Assembly (NCBI GenBank): GCA_023269615.1
Contig: JAHFSY010000004.1
Span: 96,015 to 160,014, forward strand
Source of the DNA: Verrucomicrobiota bacterium
GTDB taxonomy: Bacteria > Verrucomicrobiota > Verrucomicrobiia > JABWAM01
DNA length: 64,000 nt
Reading direction: 5' to 3'
Below the pieces are notes generated by a model. The model saw only the letters and a program-made list of their open reading frames with translations, ran no database searches and had not been told where the DNA came from. This document shows, in pieces, positions 1 through 8,768 of this stretch (the first letter of the stretch is position 1; every line of letters starts with the position of its first letter). Position numbers and translations under genes: made by a program.

Positions 1-2098
1 TCACGCGCGAATCAATCTTGGAGGCGACCCGGAGCGAAATCTTGCAGGGGAGGTTGGTCTTGATGGTGCCTGTCACGACATTGGCCCGGGGTGTCTGTGT
101 GGCCACGACCAGGTGGATGCCTGCGGCGCGCGCCATCTGGGTGATGCGCGTGATGGCGGCCTCGGCGTCCACGGAAGCGGTCATCATCAGGTCAGCCAGC
201 TCGTCAATGACGACGACGATGTAAGGCATGCGATCGGGGACGATGACTTCGTCCTCGGGAATAAGAAGCGGCTGCGGATCCTCCTCCCCGCCCTCCTCGA
301 CGGCTTTCTGGAGATCGGCGAGGTCTTCCGTTTTCACGGCGGCTTTCTCCTGCTTCGGGCGGGCGTTGAAGGTGGTGATGTTGCGGACGTTGACCTTGGC
401 CATGATCTTGTAACGCTTTTCCATCTCGCGGATCACCCAGCGCAGCGCGACGAGGACCTTCTTGGGATCGCTGACAACCGGCACGACGAGGTGCGGCAAC
501 GTGTTGTAGATCTGGAGCTCGACGACCTTGGGGTCGATGAGGATGAGGCGCATGTCCTCGGGCGAGAAGCGGTAGAGGATGCTGCTGATGATGGAGTTGA
601 TGCAGACGGATTTGCCGGAGCCGGTGGAGCCTGCGATGAGGAGGTGCGGCATTTCGGCCAGGTCGGCGATGAGCGTCTTGCCATAGACATCCTTGCCCAG
701 CGCGAGCGGGATCCTGGCCTTGGTGTTTTGAAATTCGGGGCTGGCGATCATTTCGCGGATGAGCACAGGGGGTTTTGTGGTGTTGGCCATTTCGATGCCC
801 ACAGTGCCCTTGCCGGCGACGGGCGCGAGGATGTTCACGCGTTCTGCTTTCAGCGCGAGAGAAAGGTTGTTCGCCAGGTTCACGATGCGTTCCACTTTGA
901 CGCCTGGCGAGGGGATGACCTCGTAACGCGTGATCGTGGCGCCCTGCGTGATTTCGCCCATCTGGACCTCGATGCCAAAATCCTTGAGTGTGGTTTCGAT
1001 GAGCGCGCCGCGCCGTGCGATCTCCTCCTTGCTGTCCTGCAGGATGGTGCTGCTGACGGAGGTTTTCAACAGGCTGAGCGGGGGGAGATTGTAAGGGCCG
1101 GCAAGCGTGAGCTGGGTGGGCGCACGGGGGATGGCCTTGGGCTTTGCGGGGCGCGTGATCTTGTATTCCGGTTTTTCAACCTTGGGTGCCGGAGCTGGTT
1201 CGGATGGCGTCACGGGCGCCGGAGCAACGGTGACCGGAGCATGGGAAACCGGGGCGGGCGGGGCTTCGGATACAGGAGCGGGAGGCTTCTCGGTTTTTGC
1301 GGGGGATTTGGAGGGTGTCGGTGTTTCATCCACCGTTTTTTCAACCTTGGGCGCGGGCGTTGGTTTGGCTGGTTCCACCTTGTCAGGCTCGGACGTTGTT
1401 GCCCTGGCCTCCGTGGGAATCTTGCGGCTGCGGCGTACGAGTTCACGCTCGAGAAGTTTCTGGCGCTCGGTGATTTCCTCCTCGCGCGTGCGCAACACCG
1501 TCTTGATGTCGCCACTGCGGAGCGCTTCCTCGCGTTTCTCCGTGCGCCTTGCGCGGAGCTGCTCCCGCGTGAGTTCGATGAGTTCGCGCGGGTTGAGCTG
1601 GAGCGACATGAACAGGCTCGCCGCGCTGCCGATGAAGAAGATGATCAGCGCCCCGTGCTTGAGAAAATGCCAGAAGATTTTTCCGCCAATGTACAATCCC
1701 GTGAAACCACCGTAACCGAAGAAGTGACGCGGGGATGACTTCCACGCCACTTCGCCGCCGCTCAGCACCTGGATCAGGCATGTCATCGAAAAAACAAACG
1801 CCAGCATCCAGAGCGCGCTGCTCTTGAGGCGGTAGTCGCTTCGGAACAACGCCGAGCAGCTGAGGAACAGGGCGACGAGCGGGAGGATGTTTGCCGTGCC
1901 ACCCACGAGTGAATACATCGCCCATCCGATGTACGCGCCCGTGATCCCGATCCAATTATGCGATGTGGGTGGCGACGAAAGCCAGGGGATGTCCCGCGGG
2001 TCGTATGAGAAAAGAATGCACGCGAGCAGGATGCTGACGGAGAGATAGATGATGCCCGAGAGTTCGCGGCTGATGGCGTTTTTTGCTTGTTTCGGCAT
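1..2098 (-). CDS. ftsK: DNA translocase FtsK/SpoIIIE (C-terminus beyond the window)
   Basis: Membrane-anchored hexameric ATPase that pumps DNA at the division septum and helps chromosome dimer resolution. About 699 N-terminal residues are present. Residues about 15-150 contain four hydrophobic helices. A basic and then Pro/Ala/Glu-rich linker (repeated PAP and VEK motifs) runs to about residue 330. The motor follows, with Walker A AGSTGSGKS near residue 490 and Walker B VVVIDELADL near residue 630. The reading frame is still open at base 1, so the end of the motor and the gamma DNA-reading domain lie outside. The ATG at 2098 begins MPKQAKNAIS. It is divergent from manA, whose start is only about 50 bases away, so the two promoters must overlap. 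Family assignment is secure. Confidence 0.95.
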   Translation of the reverse strand, partial: MPKQAKNAISRELSGIIYLSVSILLACILFSYDPRDIPWLSSPPTSHNWIGITGAYIGWAMYSLVGGTANILPLVALFLSCSALFRSDYRLKSSALWMLAFVFSMTCLIQVLSGGEVAWKSSPRHFFGYGGFTGLYIGGKIFWHFLKHGALIIFFIGSAASLFMSLQLNPRELIELTREQLRARRTEKREEALRSGDIKTVLRTREEEITERQKLLERELVRRSRKIPTEARATTSEPDKVEPAKPTPAPKVEKTVDETPTPSKSPAKTEKPPAPVSEAPPAPVSHAPVTVAPAPVTPSEPAPAPKVEKPEYKITRPAKPKAIPRAPTQLTLAGPYNLPPLSLLKTSVSSTILQDSKEEIARRGALIETTLKDFGIEVQMGEITQGATITRYEVIPSPGVKVERIVNLANNLSLALKAERVNILAPVAGKGTVGIEMANTTKPPVLIREMIASPEFQNTKARIPLALGKDVYGKTLIADLAEMPHLLIAGSTGSGKSVCINSIISSILYRFSPEDMRLILIDPKVVELQIYNTLPHLVVPVVSDPKKVLVALRWVIREMEKRYKIMAKVNVRNITTFNARPKQEKAAVKTEDLADLQKAVEEGGEEDPQPLLIPEDEVIVPDRMPYIVVVIDELADLMMTASVDAEAAITRITQMARAAGIHLVVATQTPRANVVTGTIKTNLPCKISLRVASKIDSRV

Positions 2099-2149
2099 GA
2101 TTCAGATGGAACTTATGCACGAAGCAAGGCGTTTACGCAAGTCGTTGAT

Positions 2150-3181
2150 ATGCAATCTGTTTTCTGTTTTCGACCAATCTATCAGGAGCGTCCCTGGGGT
2201 GGTCATGCCATTGGACGCTGGGGAGGGCACAAGGATTGCCCCGCCGGTAAAAAAATCGGCGAGGCGTGGGAGATTTCAGATCGTCAGAACGACGAGAGCA
2301 TCATTTCCAACGGCGAGTTCGAGGGCAAGTCCATCCGCTGGCTCCTGGATCATCACGGCATGTTTGTGATGGGGCGCGCATGGGAGCGCGGGCGCCGATT
2401 TCCCCTGCTCATCAAAATCCTCGATGCCGCCCACCGCATGTCCCTGCAGGTCCATCCTCCTCCTGAAATTGCGAAGACTCTCGGTGGCGAACCCAAGACG
2501 GAGATGTGGTACCTGCTTGATGCGCAACCGCGCGCCGGGCTCGTGGCGGGATTGAAACGGAACGTGACGCGGGAGGATTTTGAAAAAGCCCTGCGGGAGG
2601 AGAAGCTCGATCCGCTGCTTCACCATGTCCCGGTAAAACAAGGCGACGCCCTCCATATCCCATCCGGGCGCATTCACGCGATCGGCGGGGGTTGCCTCAT
2701 ATTCGAGGTGCAGCAGAATTCGGACACGACGTACCGCGTGTACGACTGGGGCCATGTTGGCCTCGATGGAAAGCCGCGCCCTCTCCACGTGGAGCAATCG
2801 TTGAAGTGCATTGATTTCGACGATTACGAGCCGGGACTCCTGCAGCCCGCGGAGGTGCACACCTCCGATTGCCGTCGAAGCCGAACATTGTTCAAGAACG
2901 CAATCCTGCCTGGCAACGTGAACCGCCTGCTCGTTTCCTCCGAGCACTTCACCGTGATCTGGCATCACGAGCGTCGTGACCGCCGGACCTTTCACGACAT
3001 GACGAATCTCGATGGCCCTGTCGTGATGCACATCCTGAATGGTGGCATGGAAATTTCAGGCGAGCATGGCGAGTCTGTTCACGTGGAAAAGGGCGACACC
3101 GTGCTGCTGGCCGCAACCGTGCACAAAATCCATCCGCACGAAACCGGCGCCGAGTGTTTGATCGTCCTGGAAAAAGAATGA
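2150..3181 (+). CDS. manA: class I mannose-6-phosphate isomerase
   Basis: Cytoplasmic zinc enzyme interconverting fructose-6-phosphate and mannose-6-phosphate, feeding GDP-mannose and glycan synthesis or allowing growth on mannose. The protein is 343 residues, matching the short Bacillus-type class I enzymes. It begins MQSVFCFRPI with the family signature ERPWGG. The cupin metal site is visible: LQVHPPPE (His), TEMWYL (Glu), and the HAIGGGCLIFEVQQ block followed by DTTYRVYDWG, which is highly typical. A longer frame opens at 2087, but its first 21 residues match nothing in the family and run into the ftsK promoter, so the ATG at 2150 is preferred. The next gene starts almost at once downstream, suggesting cotranscription. 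Confidence 0.93.
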   Translation: MQSVFCFRPIYQERPWGGHAIGRWGGHKDCPAGKKIGEAWEISDRQNDESIISNGEFEGKSIRWLLDHHGMFVMGRAWERGRRFPLLIKILDAAHRMSLQVHPPPEIAKTLGGEPKTEMWYLLDAQPRAGLVAGLKRNVTREDFEKALREEKLDPLLHHVPVKQGDALHIPSGRIHAIGGGCLIFEVQQNSDTTYRVYDWGHVGLDGKPRPLHVEQSLKCIDFDDYEPGLLQPAEVHTSDCRRSRTLFKNAILPGNVNRLLVSSEHFTVIWHHERRDRRTFHDMTNLDGPVVMHILNGGMEISGEHGESVHVEKGDTVLLAATVHKIHPHETGAECLIVLEKE

Positions 3182-3270
3182 TTCAACCCCGGCACCGATC
3201 AAAACCACGACGTTTTCGTCCTGTTTTGAGGCTTGCATGGGGAGCCAAAAATCGGCATGAATCCTCCCTT

Positions 3271-3783
3271 GTGCGCACCCATTTTCTGATTGCCATCCTG
3301 CTGGCTTTTGCCCTGCCTGCATTCGCGGAAGGGGAGAACAACGGCTATGCAGTGATGAAGGTGAACCACGAGTTCCTGAACGACGCTGGTGAAACACATT
3401 CTGAAATCGGCGATTTGACTGCCAAGGCACGTTACCAGCAGACACTGGAAAAATCCGGCAAGTACACCGGCATCCGCTTCATCGTCCACTGGAAGGCGCC
3501 CTCCAGCGGCATCGCCAATTTTGTCGTCAAGATCGAGGCCCGCGGCCTGGATGCCGGCAGCCAGAAGGAAAACATCCAGACTCTTCTCAAAACCTACCCG
3601 CGCTCCGAAAGCTCCAGCGGCTGGGAGTTCATGGACATCACGGACGACACCCTCAAGCGCTTCGGCAAGCTCATGGCGTGGAAGGTGACGCTTCTGTCCG
3701 ACGGCAAGCCCATGGCGGAACGCCACTCTTTCATGTGGGATGACACCATCCTGGGGACTGAAAAAACAACCGAAACCAAATAA
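3271..3783 (+). CDS. secreted hypothetical protein
   Basis: No family recognised. From a GTG at 3271 the protein is 170 residues: a short basic start (VRTH), a hydrophobic core FLIAILLAFALP and a signal peptidase I site AFA|EG, so it should be exported. The mature part is mixed alpha/beta with no cysteine or obvious catalytic motif. It contains YTGIRFIVHWKAP and a C-terminal tail ending TEKTTETK. An ATG at 3178 overlapping the manA stop (ATGA) would give a 31-residue longer, very basic N-terminus. That start would be translationally coupled to manA but would make a poor signal peptide, so the GTG is preferred with modest certainty. Confidence 0.6.
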   Translation: MRTHFLIAILLAFALPAFAEGENNGYAVMKVNHEFLNDAGETHSEIGDLTAKARYQQTLEKSGKYTGIRFIVHWKAPSSGIANFVVKIEARGLDAGSQKENIQTLLKTYPRSESSSGWEFMDITDDTLKRFGKLMAWKVTLLSDGKPMAERHSFMWDDTILGTEKTTETK

Positions 3784-3816
3784 TCCCGCGCGTCGGGATC
3801 CCATCGAAAAAATCCT

Positions 3817-4020
3817 ATGGCCTACAGCGTCATCAGCAAAAAATCCAACAAACCCTACTACCTTCACACCCGCGAAACCCCGCTGGCGAATGGCAAAGTC
3901 CGCAAATTATTTTTCTTCGGCGGGAAGATTCAGGATGGCGCCCTTGACGCGCTGCCGGAAGGATACGAAGTGTTCGAAAACGAACGCACCGGCCTCCCGA
4001 TGCTGCGCGGCAAGAAGTAG
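3817..4020 (+). CDS. small conserved-looking hypothetical protein
   Basis: A 67-residue basic protein starting MAYSVISKKSNKPYYLHTRE and ending MLRGKK. The composition (KKSNKPYYLHTR, KVRKLFFFGG, LPEGYEVFENERTGLPML) looks like a compact beta-rich domain rather than noise. Codon use and length fit small housekeeping proteins of unknown function, which usually have exactly this tyrosine/lysine-rich opening. It lies 33 bases after the secreted protein in the same direction and converges on the nitrilase gene two bases later. No function can be assigned. Confidence 0.65.
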   Translation: MAYSVISKKSNKPYYLHTRETPLANGKVRKLFFFGGKIQDGALDALPEGYEVFENERTGLPMLRGKK

Positions 4021-4022
4021 CA

Positions 4023-4997
4023 TCACGGTTCTGCGCCCCAATTGGTTTTCTGAAGGCGGCGAAACGCCCTTTCGGAAAGGAACGCTTTCTGGACGTCGCG
4101 CGACGGTTTTGCTTTCCGGATCTCTTTCATCGTGCCCACGTACCACTTGTGATGCATCCGCTTCTGGGCCCTCTGAAATTCACGGACGCAGGCCCGAAGG
4201 GTTGACGGCGAGGAACGCACGGGAACATCAATCTCCGCGACCGTGATCCGGTCCTCGCCCCATGTGTAAGCGGCGATCTCGCCCCGGCTCACGATCATAT
4301 TCATCCCCACGTTGGCCTGCACGATCGGCAGGCCGTTTTCCCGCGCCCGCGCCAGCACCGCCACCGTCTGGCTTTTTGTAATCGTGCCGAAGGTCGGGAT
4401 CACGAGAAACTGGGCGTCGTCGAGGGCCAGCGTCCGAGCCAGGATCGAAAACCAGCGGTCGGCGCAGATGAGAATCCCGCAACGCCCGAGTGGCGTGTCA
4501 AACGCGCGGATATGATCGCCCATGCGCGCAAAATTCCAGGAAGGATGCGTGGTTTCCGCAAGCTTGTGATGCGTCCCATAAACGCGCCCGTCATTTCCAA
4601 TAAACACCGCGCTGTTGAACGCATCCCGCCCGATCCGCTCTGCAAACCCAAAGCAGAGGCATGTCCGAAGTGATTTCGCGAGTTTTTGAAACCGCCGGAT
4701 ATAAGGCCCGTTGATGGGTTCGGCGATATCAATGAGCGCCCCCGCACGTTCGCGGTGCCACGTGGCATCCGAAACCACGTACCCCTCCAGCATTCCCTCG
4801 GGGGCGACGATCAGGTGGGGTTTCTTGCGGGCCGCCTTCCGAAAAAAATCCTCCATCTTGTCCGCATTCCCCGCCTTGTCCCATTTCGCCGGCCGCAAGC
4901 TCACGGCGGCGGCGGTGAAACGCGAAAACATGACATTCGCGTCAATCGGTTCGGCATCCCACACACAGATGCGTTCAAGGCGGCGTTTGGATTTCAT
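4023..4997 (-). CDS. carbon-nitrogen hydrolase (nitrilase superfamily)
   Basis: A 324-residue cytoplasmic hydrolase of non-peptide C-N bonds (amidase or N-carbamoyl hydrolase class; substrate not predictable). The Glu-Lys-Cys triad is visible: E67 in VAPEGML, K145 in THHKLAE and C178 in ILICADRW. The fold-typical segments FNSAVFIGNDGRV and LGRCGILIC are present. The basic N-terminal 22 residues are unusual, and an internal Met at residue 23 (MFSRFTAAAV) could be the true start. The ATG overlaps the stop of the upstream ParE-like gene by four bases, so this enzyme is apparently translated from a toxin-antitoxin transcript. The family is secure and the substrate unknown. Confidence 0.88.
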   Translation of the reverse strand: MKSKRRLERICVWDAEPIDANVMFSRFTAAAVSLRPAKWDKAGNADKMEDFFRKAARKKPHLIVAPEGMLEGYVVSDATWHRERAGALIDIAEPINGPYIRRFQKLAKSLRTCLCFGFAERIGRDAFNSAVFIGNDGRVYGTHHKLAETTHPSWNFARMGDHIRAFDTPLGRCGILICADRWFSILARTLALDDAQFLVIPTFGTITKSQTVAVLARARENGLPIVQANVGMNMIVSRGEIAAYTWGEDRITVAEIDVPVRSSPSTLRACVREFQRAQKRMHHKWYVGTMKEIRKAKPSRDVQKAFLSERAFRRLQKTNWGAEP

Positions 4998-5284
4998 AAT
5001 GGAGGTTCACGTCGAGCGCCATGCCAGTAGCGCATGATTTCGACTGATTGTTGACGGTCATTGATTCGGTAGTAAATCACGTAGGGATTTGAAATCAGTT
5101 TGCGCACGCCGGGTCTTCTACGATAGGGCTGCCCAATTTCCGGAAAACTCCCGAGGATCGCAACCTTGTCAATCAATGCGTTGCCAAGCCTCAAAGCAGC
5201 CTCTGGATTGCTTCGAGCGATGTATCGAACGGCCTTTTCCAGATCGGCAATCGCTTGCGGGGAGAAAACTATTTTGCAGCCCAT
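4994..5284 (-). CDS. ParE/RelE-superfamily toxin
   Basis: A 96-residue protein with the ParE-type plan: N-terminal strand KIVFSPQAIADLEKAVRYIA, a helical hairpin, and C-terminal strands VRKLISNPYVIYYRIND and VEIMRYWHGAR. The HGARR ending is typical of ParE/plasmid-stabilisation toxins, which act on gyrase; RelE-type mRNA cleavage cannot be excluded from sequence. It overlaps its presumed antitoxin by 16 bases and the nitrilase start by 4 bases, giving a three-gene operon. It appears full length and intact. Confidence 0.85.
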   Translation of the reverse strand: MGCKIVFSPQAIADLEKAVRYIARSNPEAALRLGNALIDKVAILGSFPEIGQPYRRRPGVRKLISNPYVIYYRINDRQQSVEIMRYWHGARREPPL

Positions 5285-5493
5285 GAAGCCATCCGATTCC
5301 GCACCTCGTCCAATGTCACGCCTTTGCCCGAGTCGAGGTCCCGTGCGGCTTCATCCAAGGAACGCAAAAGGGCCTCCTCCTCAACCGCACTCAAAACCGG
5401 TTCAGCTTGTGAACTGAGCCACGCGGACAGCGCGTCCTTCTCCTTTGAAGGAAGATGGGTGATGGCCTCCTGAATTTCCAGCAACGTATTCAT
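5269..5493 (-). CDS. antitoxin partner of the ParE-like toxin
   Basis: A 74-residue acidic protein (MNTLLEIQEAITHLPSKEKD) first in the operon. The helix-rich pattern with LPSKEKDALSAWL and a C-terminal segment SGKGVTLDEVRNRMA is the layout of small addiction-module antitoxins paired with RelE/ParE toxins. The N-terminal half probably dimerises and the acidic tail wraps the toxin. It overlaps the toxin start by 16 bases, which is normal for such pairs. The exact antitoxin superfamily is uncertain because no clear ribbon-helix-helix or HTH motif is seen. Confidence 0.75.
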   Translation of the reverse strand: MNTLLEIQEAITHLPSKEKDALSAWLSSQAEPVLSAVEEEALLRSLDEAARDLDSGKGVTLDEVRNRMASWAAK

Positions 5494-5666
5494 GACTTGA
5501 ATTTAAGCGGTTTTTGGGTGGAAAGCAAAGTGGTTTTCCGTACGTTTCGGCCATCCCAAATTGAATGTTCCAAAAGGCGCGCTGGGCAGTATATTCAAAC
5601 AAGCCGGATGGACACAAAAGGATCATTTTGAAATACGGATATTCCTCATCACCCGCCGTTTCAAGC

Positions 5667-7748
5667 ATGCGCGCGCGCTGGCAAGCTGCCATGCTTCTTC
5701 TCGCGATCGGATGTTGCATCTTCACCTCGGGCTGTTCCAGGTCGGTGAACGGATCTGAAAAAATCAGGGCGGCCAAGACGGACGGGAACCTCGAGCCTGA
5801 GCCAGCGTCCAGACTTTCGGGAAGGGTTTCGACCCCCGAGGGTAAGCCCGTCGTGAGTGCGCGTGTGGCGTGGATTGCCAAGGGTGAACAATCCGGCGGA
5901 ATCGAACTGGCCTCCACCAGGACGGATGAACAAGGACGATTCCTCTTCGAAAACAGCGGCGCTCTCCGAGCCAAGGGAACCTGGCCATCGCTGCTTATCG
6001 AAGCGCCGGGGTGGGGAATGACGCCTGCGATGGTGCCGGAAGCCGCGACCCAAATGGATGTCACCTTGAGACCAGCGACAGAGGTGTCGGTCTTGGCTGT
6101 GGATGCTTCCGGCAAACCCGTAACGGGGGTGCTCCTAAATCCGTATTTCCTCATGGCGCCCAACATGGAATTTTATTTTAGGTTTCCGCAAGATATGAAG
6201 ACGCGTCTTGGCCGGCGGACCGACGCCCATGGACTCTGCCGGTTTGAGTTCTTTCCGCCGGGTGTGAAGCTCAGGTTGGAGGTTGCGGACGACCGTTTTG
6301 CCCACCTCGATTTTTCCGAGGACCTCTCCCTTGGCCAGAGCACTGGGAACTCCCGTCATCAGATCACCCTGCTGCCCGCTGCCTCCATTCAAGGGCGGAT
6401 CACTTATGGTCCTACAGGAAAACCCGCTGCCGGCATCCGAATTGGCGCTCAAGGGGTCGGGCCATCAGCCCTCGGAGGCGAGGGAGTCAGCACCGATCAA
6501 GGTGAATATCTCATCAAACAAATGAGACCCGGCATCTACAATCTCACCCCTGATCTCCGAGGCGAGGTTGAAAAATCCTGGACGGCGTGTGCCCACGAGA
6601 AAATCCCTGTTTCGCAAGCCGAGCAGGTCAAGGGCGTGGATTTCCAGTTGATCAAGGGAGGAGTGATCACGGGAAAGGTCACGGCGGCGGACAACGGCGA
6701 TCCTGTCGTTGGGCTTTCTCTCTGCGTCTATGGACCGGCTCACCCCCGATCCAGCGGCGGGGTCCAGCGTTCTGACTCGGGAAAAGATGGAGGTTATTTC
6801 TTGCGCGTTCCCCCCGGCGAACATTTTCTCTACATCGGTGGCCGTCCTCCCGGGCGCTTTCTCGAGAACGCCTGGAGTTCACGTGATGTCACGGTCAAGG
6901 ATGGCGAAACAGTCACCATCAACATCGCCTTGCCGCGTCGCGCAGAAACCAAGCCCGTTTTGGGAAGGGTGATTGGTTGGGATGGAAAACCAGTGCCCGA
7001 GGCGCACATCGAGGCCCTTCCCGATGACAATCACGGGGAATTCGGCGTCCAGATGACACAGAAGAGCGACAAGGATGGGCGCTTCCAGATTGACATGAAC
7101 GAGCAACCCGGCCCTGTCAAGCTGAGGGCGCGGCTTGGCAATAACACAACCACACTGAATGTGCGGGTTGAGAGCGGGGACGAGGTGACCCTCCAACTTC
7201 AAACCAACGCATTGTGCTCCCTGTCAGGCCGGGTGCTGGATGCCAACGAGAAACCGATCTTCGACGCACCGATCCAGTTGACTGAGTTCAGTCTTGGACA
7301 GGGTATTGGCCGGGTTGTAACCACCACCGATCGTGAAGGCCGCTTTCAAATTGGCAGCCTGTGGCCGGATTGTGGTTACGCTGTGTCGGCAACGGCGAAG
7401 GGATACGGGCGGAATGAGTCGCGGATCATGCAACTGGAGCCTGGACATACCCGTGAACTCGTTGACTTCATCTTGAAACGGGCGACAAAGAGCCTTGCGG
7501 GCAAGGTGGTCAACGAAAAAGGTGAAGTCTTGATGGGTCTGACGGTCTGGATGGACAGCGAAGAATCCGCCCACCAGAACGTGACCACGGATCGCGAGGG
7601 GCTGTTCCGATTCGATCAGGTGGTCGAGGGAGAGGTTCGCCTCAGCGTCACGGGGCTGGTTGGTCAGGGTGCAAACGGAACTTTTCAGGCGGGTGAAACC
7701 AATCTCGTGATCAAGGTGGAAACTGAGGTCAAACCCACGGCCCGGTGA
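5667..7748 (+). CDS. lipoprotein with repeated carboxypeptidase-regulatory-like domains
   Basis: A 693-residue predicted outer-surface or periplasmic lipoprotein. From the ATG at 5667 the signal peptide reads MRARWQAAMLLLAIGCCIFT with lipobox TSGC. The rest is a chain of roughly seven beta-sandwich modules of the CarboxypepD_reg type, each with the pattern GrVxxxxGkPVxgAxV, TDxxGrFxF and LxPGxY (for example SGRVSTPEGKPVVSARV, TDEQGRFLF, LSGRVLDANEKPIF, TDREGRFQIG, LAGKVVNEKGEVLMG). No catalytic domain is visible, so a structural or binding role is inferred. A longer frame opens at 5565 but lacks a signal sequence at its start. It is convergent with an antitoxin gene six bases away. Confidence 0.85.
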   Translation: MRARWQAAMLLLAIGCCIFTSGCSRSVNGSEKIRAAKTDGNLEPEPASRLSGRVSTPEGKPVVSARVAWIAKGEQSGGIELASTRTDEQGRFLFENSGALRAKGTWPSLLIEAPGWGMTPAMVPEAATQMDVTLRPATEVSVLAVDASGKPVTGVLLNPYFLMAPNMEFYFRFPQDMKTRLGRRTDAHGLCRFEFFPPGVKLRLEVADDRFAHLDFSEDLSLGQSTGNSRHQITLLPAASIQGRITYGPTGKPAAGIRIGAQGVGPSALGGEGVSTDQGEYLIKQMRPGIYNLTPDLRGEVEKSWTACAHEKIPVSQAEQVKGVDFQLIKGGVITGKVTAADNGDPVVGLSLCVYGPAHPRSSGGVQRSDSGKDGGYFLRVPPGEHFLYIGGRPPGRFLENAWSSRDVTVKDGETVTINIALPRRAETKPVLGRVIGWDGKPVPEAHIEALPDDNHGEFGVQMTQKSDKDGRFQIDMNEQPGPVKLRARLGNNTTTLNVRVESGDEVTLQLQTNALCSLSGRVLDANEKPIFDAPIQLTEFSLGQGIGRVVTTTDREGRFQIGSLWPDCGYAVSATAKGYGRNESRIMQLEPGHTRELVDFILKRATKSLAGKVVNEKGEVLMGLTVWMDSEESAHQNVTTDREGLFRFDQVVEGEVRLSVTGLVGQGANGTFQAGETNLVIKVETEVKPTAR

Positions 7749-7754
7749 TCAACG

Positions 7755-8000
7755 TTACGATTGGCCATAAACCAACCGGTCCGTGTCGTCATGATTCAAG
7801 GGACCGAGAGTGCTGGCTTGCGACAGCTTATGAATGTGAAAGAGCGGGTCGTTTGAGGAATTCAGGCTTCTATCGCGAACCGGCTCCAAACACGCCACCG
7901 CTTTCCCTCGATAGGTAAGGGTCAAGCGCCGCCCCTGCTTTAACATCCGGATGATCCGCCGGAAATCCTGACGCAGTTTCGATGTGGTGATGATCCTCAT
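7755..8000 (-). CDS. orphan Phd/YefM-type antitoxin
   Basis: An 81-residue protein starting MRIITTSKLRQDFRRIIRML, followed by LKQGRRLTLTYRGKAVACLEPV. This matches the N-terminal DNA-binding half of prevent-host-death antitoxins (short strand, helix, then TyrRGKpVA). The C-terminal toxin-binding tail is poorly conserved. No toxin gene lies next to it: downstream is the convergent lipoprotein and upstream a repeat half-element. It may be an orphan, or the remnant of a pair broken by the repeat. A TTG 36 bases upstream could extend it. Confidence 0.6.
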   Translation of the reverse strand: MRIITTSKLRQDFRRIIRMLKQGRRLTLTYRGKAVACLEPVRDRSLNSSNDPLFHIHKLSQASTLGPLNHDDTDRLVYGQS

Positions 8001-8061
8001 GGAAATCGACTTAACCTTGAAGTTGATGTTTGTCAATGCGTTGCTGGTCGTTCAATTTTGC

Positions 8062-8101
8062 AGGAGCCGTTGTCAGCGGCGATCTCCGCAAGGTCCCATC
8101 A
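8062..8101. repeat. REP family A, half element
   Basis: AGGAGCC, a small hairpin (GCCGTTG/CAGCGGC), CGATCTCCGCA, then CCCATCA. It matches the left half of the 72-bp elements at 10154 and 30576 but lacks the right arm. It lies between the orphan antitoxin and the VapC-like gene. Confidence 0.75.
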
Positions 8102-8127
8102 TGAGTTCGGGGCAATCATGCTCAAGC

Positions 8128-8514
8128 TTACCAAAGTGTTTTGAGACCTGGATATTGGGCGATGTGGCGGTCGGGAGTCAGGAGGGTCAGGCCATGTTCC
8201 AGGGCGGTGGCGATGAGGATGCGGTCGAAGGGATCGCGATGAAGCGGCGGCAGAGAGGCGCTGTTCCCGGCAATTTCAAATGTAACCGGAATTTCAACAA
8301 TCCCACGCCGATGGCAAATCTGGTGCATCCACTCGCCGGCCGTGAGGGGAAGACGGATGGTCCCGCTTGCAACTTTAAGGCCAATTTCCAACGCACTGAT
8401 TCCTGAAGCAAAACAACCTTTTGTGGTGTCAGCCAATGCGGTACCTGCCGTTGAGGTGATACGGTCCGGACTTTGTTCGAGCCAGTAGAGGACGCAGGTA
8501 TCGAGCAGCATCAT
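8128..8514 (-). CDS. PIN-domain toxin (VapC family)
   Basis: A 128-residue ribonuclease toxin of the PIN fold, expected to cut tRNA or rRNA with a Mg2+ site made of acidic residues. These are visible: D5 (MMLLDTCVLYW), E43 (ISALEIGLK), D94/D97 (HRDPFDRILIATA) and D115 (LLTPDRHI). The start is the first of two tandem ATGs, with GGAGGAG six bases upstream. The ATGA overlaps the antitoxin stop, indicating translational coupling. The protein is complete, with all acidic residues present, so it should be active. Confidence 0.92.
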   Translation of the reverse strand: MMLLDTCVLYWLEQSPDRITSTAGTALADTTKGCFASGISALEIGLKVASGTIRLPLTAGEWMHQICHRRGIVEIPVTFEIAGNSASLPPLHRDPFDRILIATALEHGLTLLTPDRHIAQYPGLKTLW

Positions 8515-8756
8515 CGAAACTCCTCCGGCCATTCCTCATTCGTGGCAGGAGCTGCAGGGTCAAAGTCCGGTGCGACGTAGATCGGTTTTAGATCGGGATG
8601 GGGTGTGAGGCGATTCACAAATGGTTTGATCGAGGCTGTAATCTCTGCCACCGGCTTTCCATGGCGACAAAGAATCACCACTTCGTGCTTCTCCTCGACC
8701 GCCTTGACCAGTTCGGAGAGACGGGTTTTGGCTTCGTGCATATTGACTGTAATCAT
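8511..8756 (-). CDS. Phd/YefM-type antitoxin of the VapC-like toxin
   Basis: An 81-residue antitoxin. MITVNMHEAKTRLSELV and the following VVILCRHGKPVAEI are diagnostic of the Phd/YefM DNA-binding domain, and the C-terminal acidic, Pro-rich segment ending EEWPEEFR would cover the PIN active site. It is first in a two-gene operon and overlaps vapC by four bases. Just before the ATG lies a perfect 12-bp palindrome that probably serves as the autoregulatory operator. No Shine-Dalgarno is visible upstream. Confidence 0.9.
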   Translation of the reverse strand: MITVNMHEAKTRLSELVKAVEEKHEVVILCRHGKPVAEITASIKPFVNRLTPHPDLKPIYVAPDFDPAAPATNEEWPEEFR

Positions 8757-8768
8757 GGTTAGCTAACC
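8757..8768. promoter_or_regulatory. putative operator of the Phd/VapC pair
   Basis: GGTTAGCTAACC is a perfect 12-bp palindrome directly abutting the antitoxin start codon. A second AGCTAA copy follows at once, giving GGTTAGCTAACCTAGCTAA. Phd-family antitoxins bind paired palindromes over their own promoter, so autoregulation is a reasonable inference. Its position next to the ATG implies either a leaderless transcript or an operator covering the initiation site. Confidence 0.5.

Noticed and set aside
113..1738. Long plus-strand frame opposite ftsK
   Set aside because: It is antisense to a clear FtsK protein with Walker motifs. The frame is open because of GC-rich third positions, and the product has no recognisable domain.
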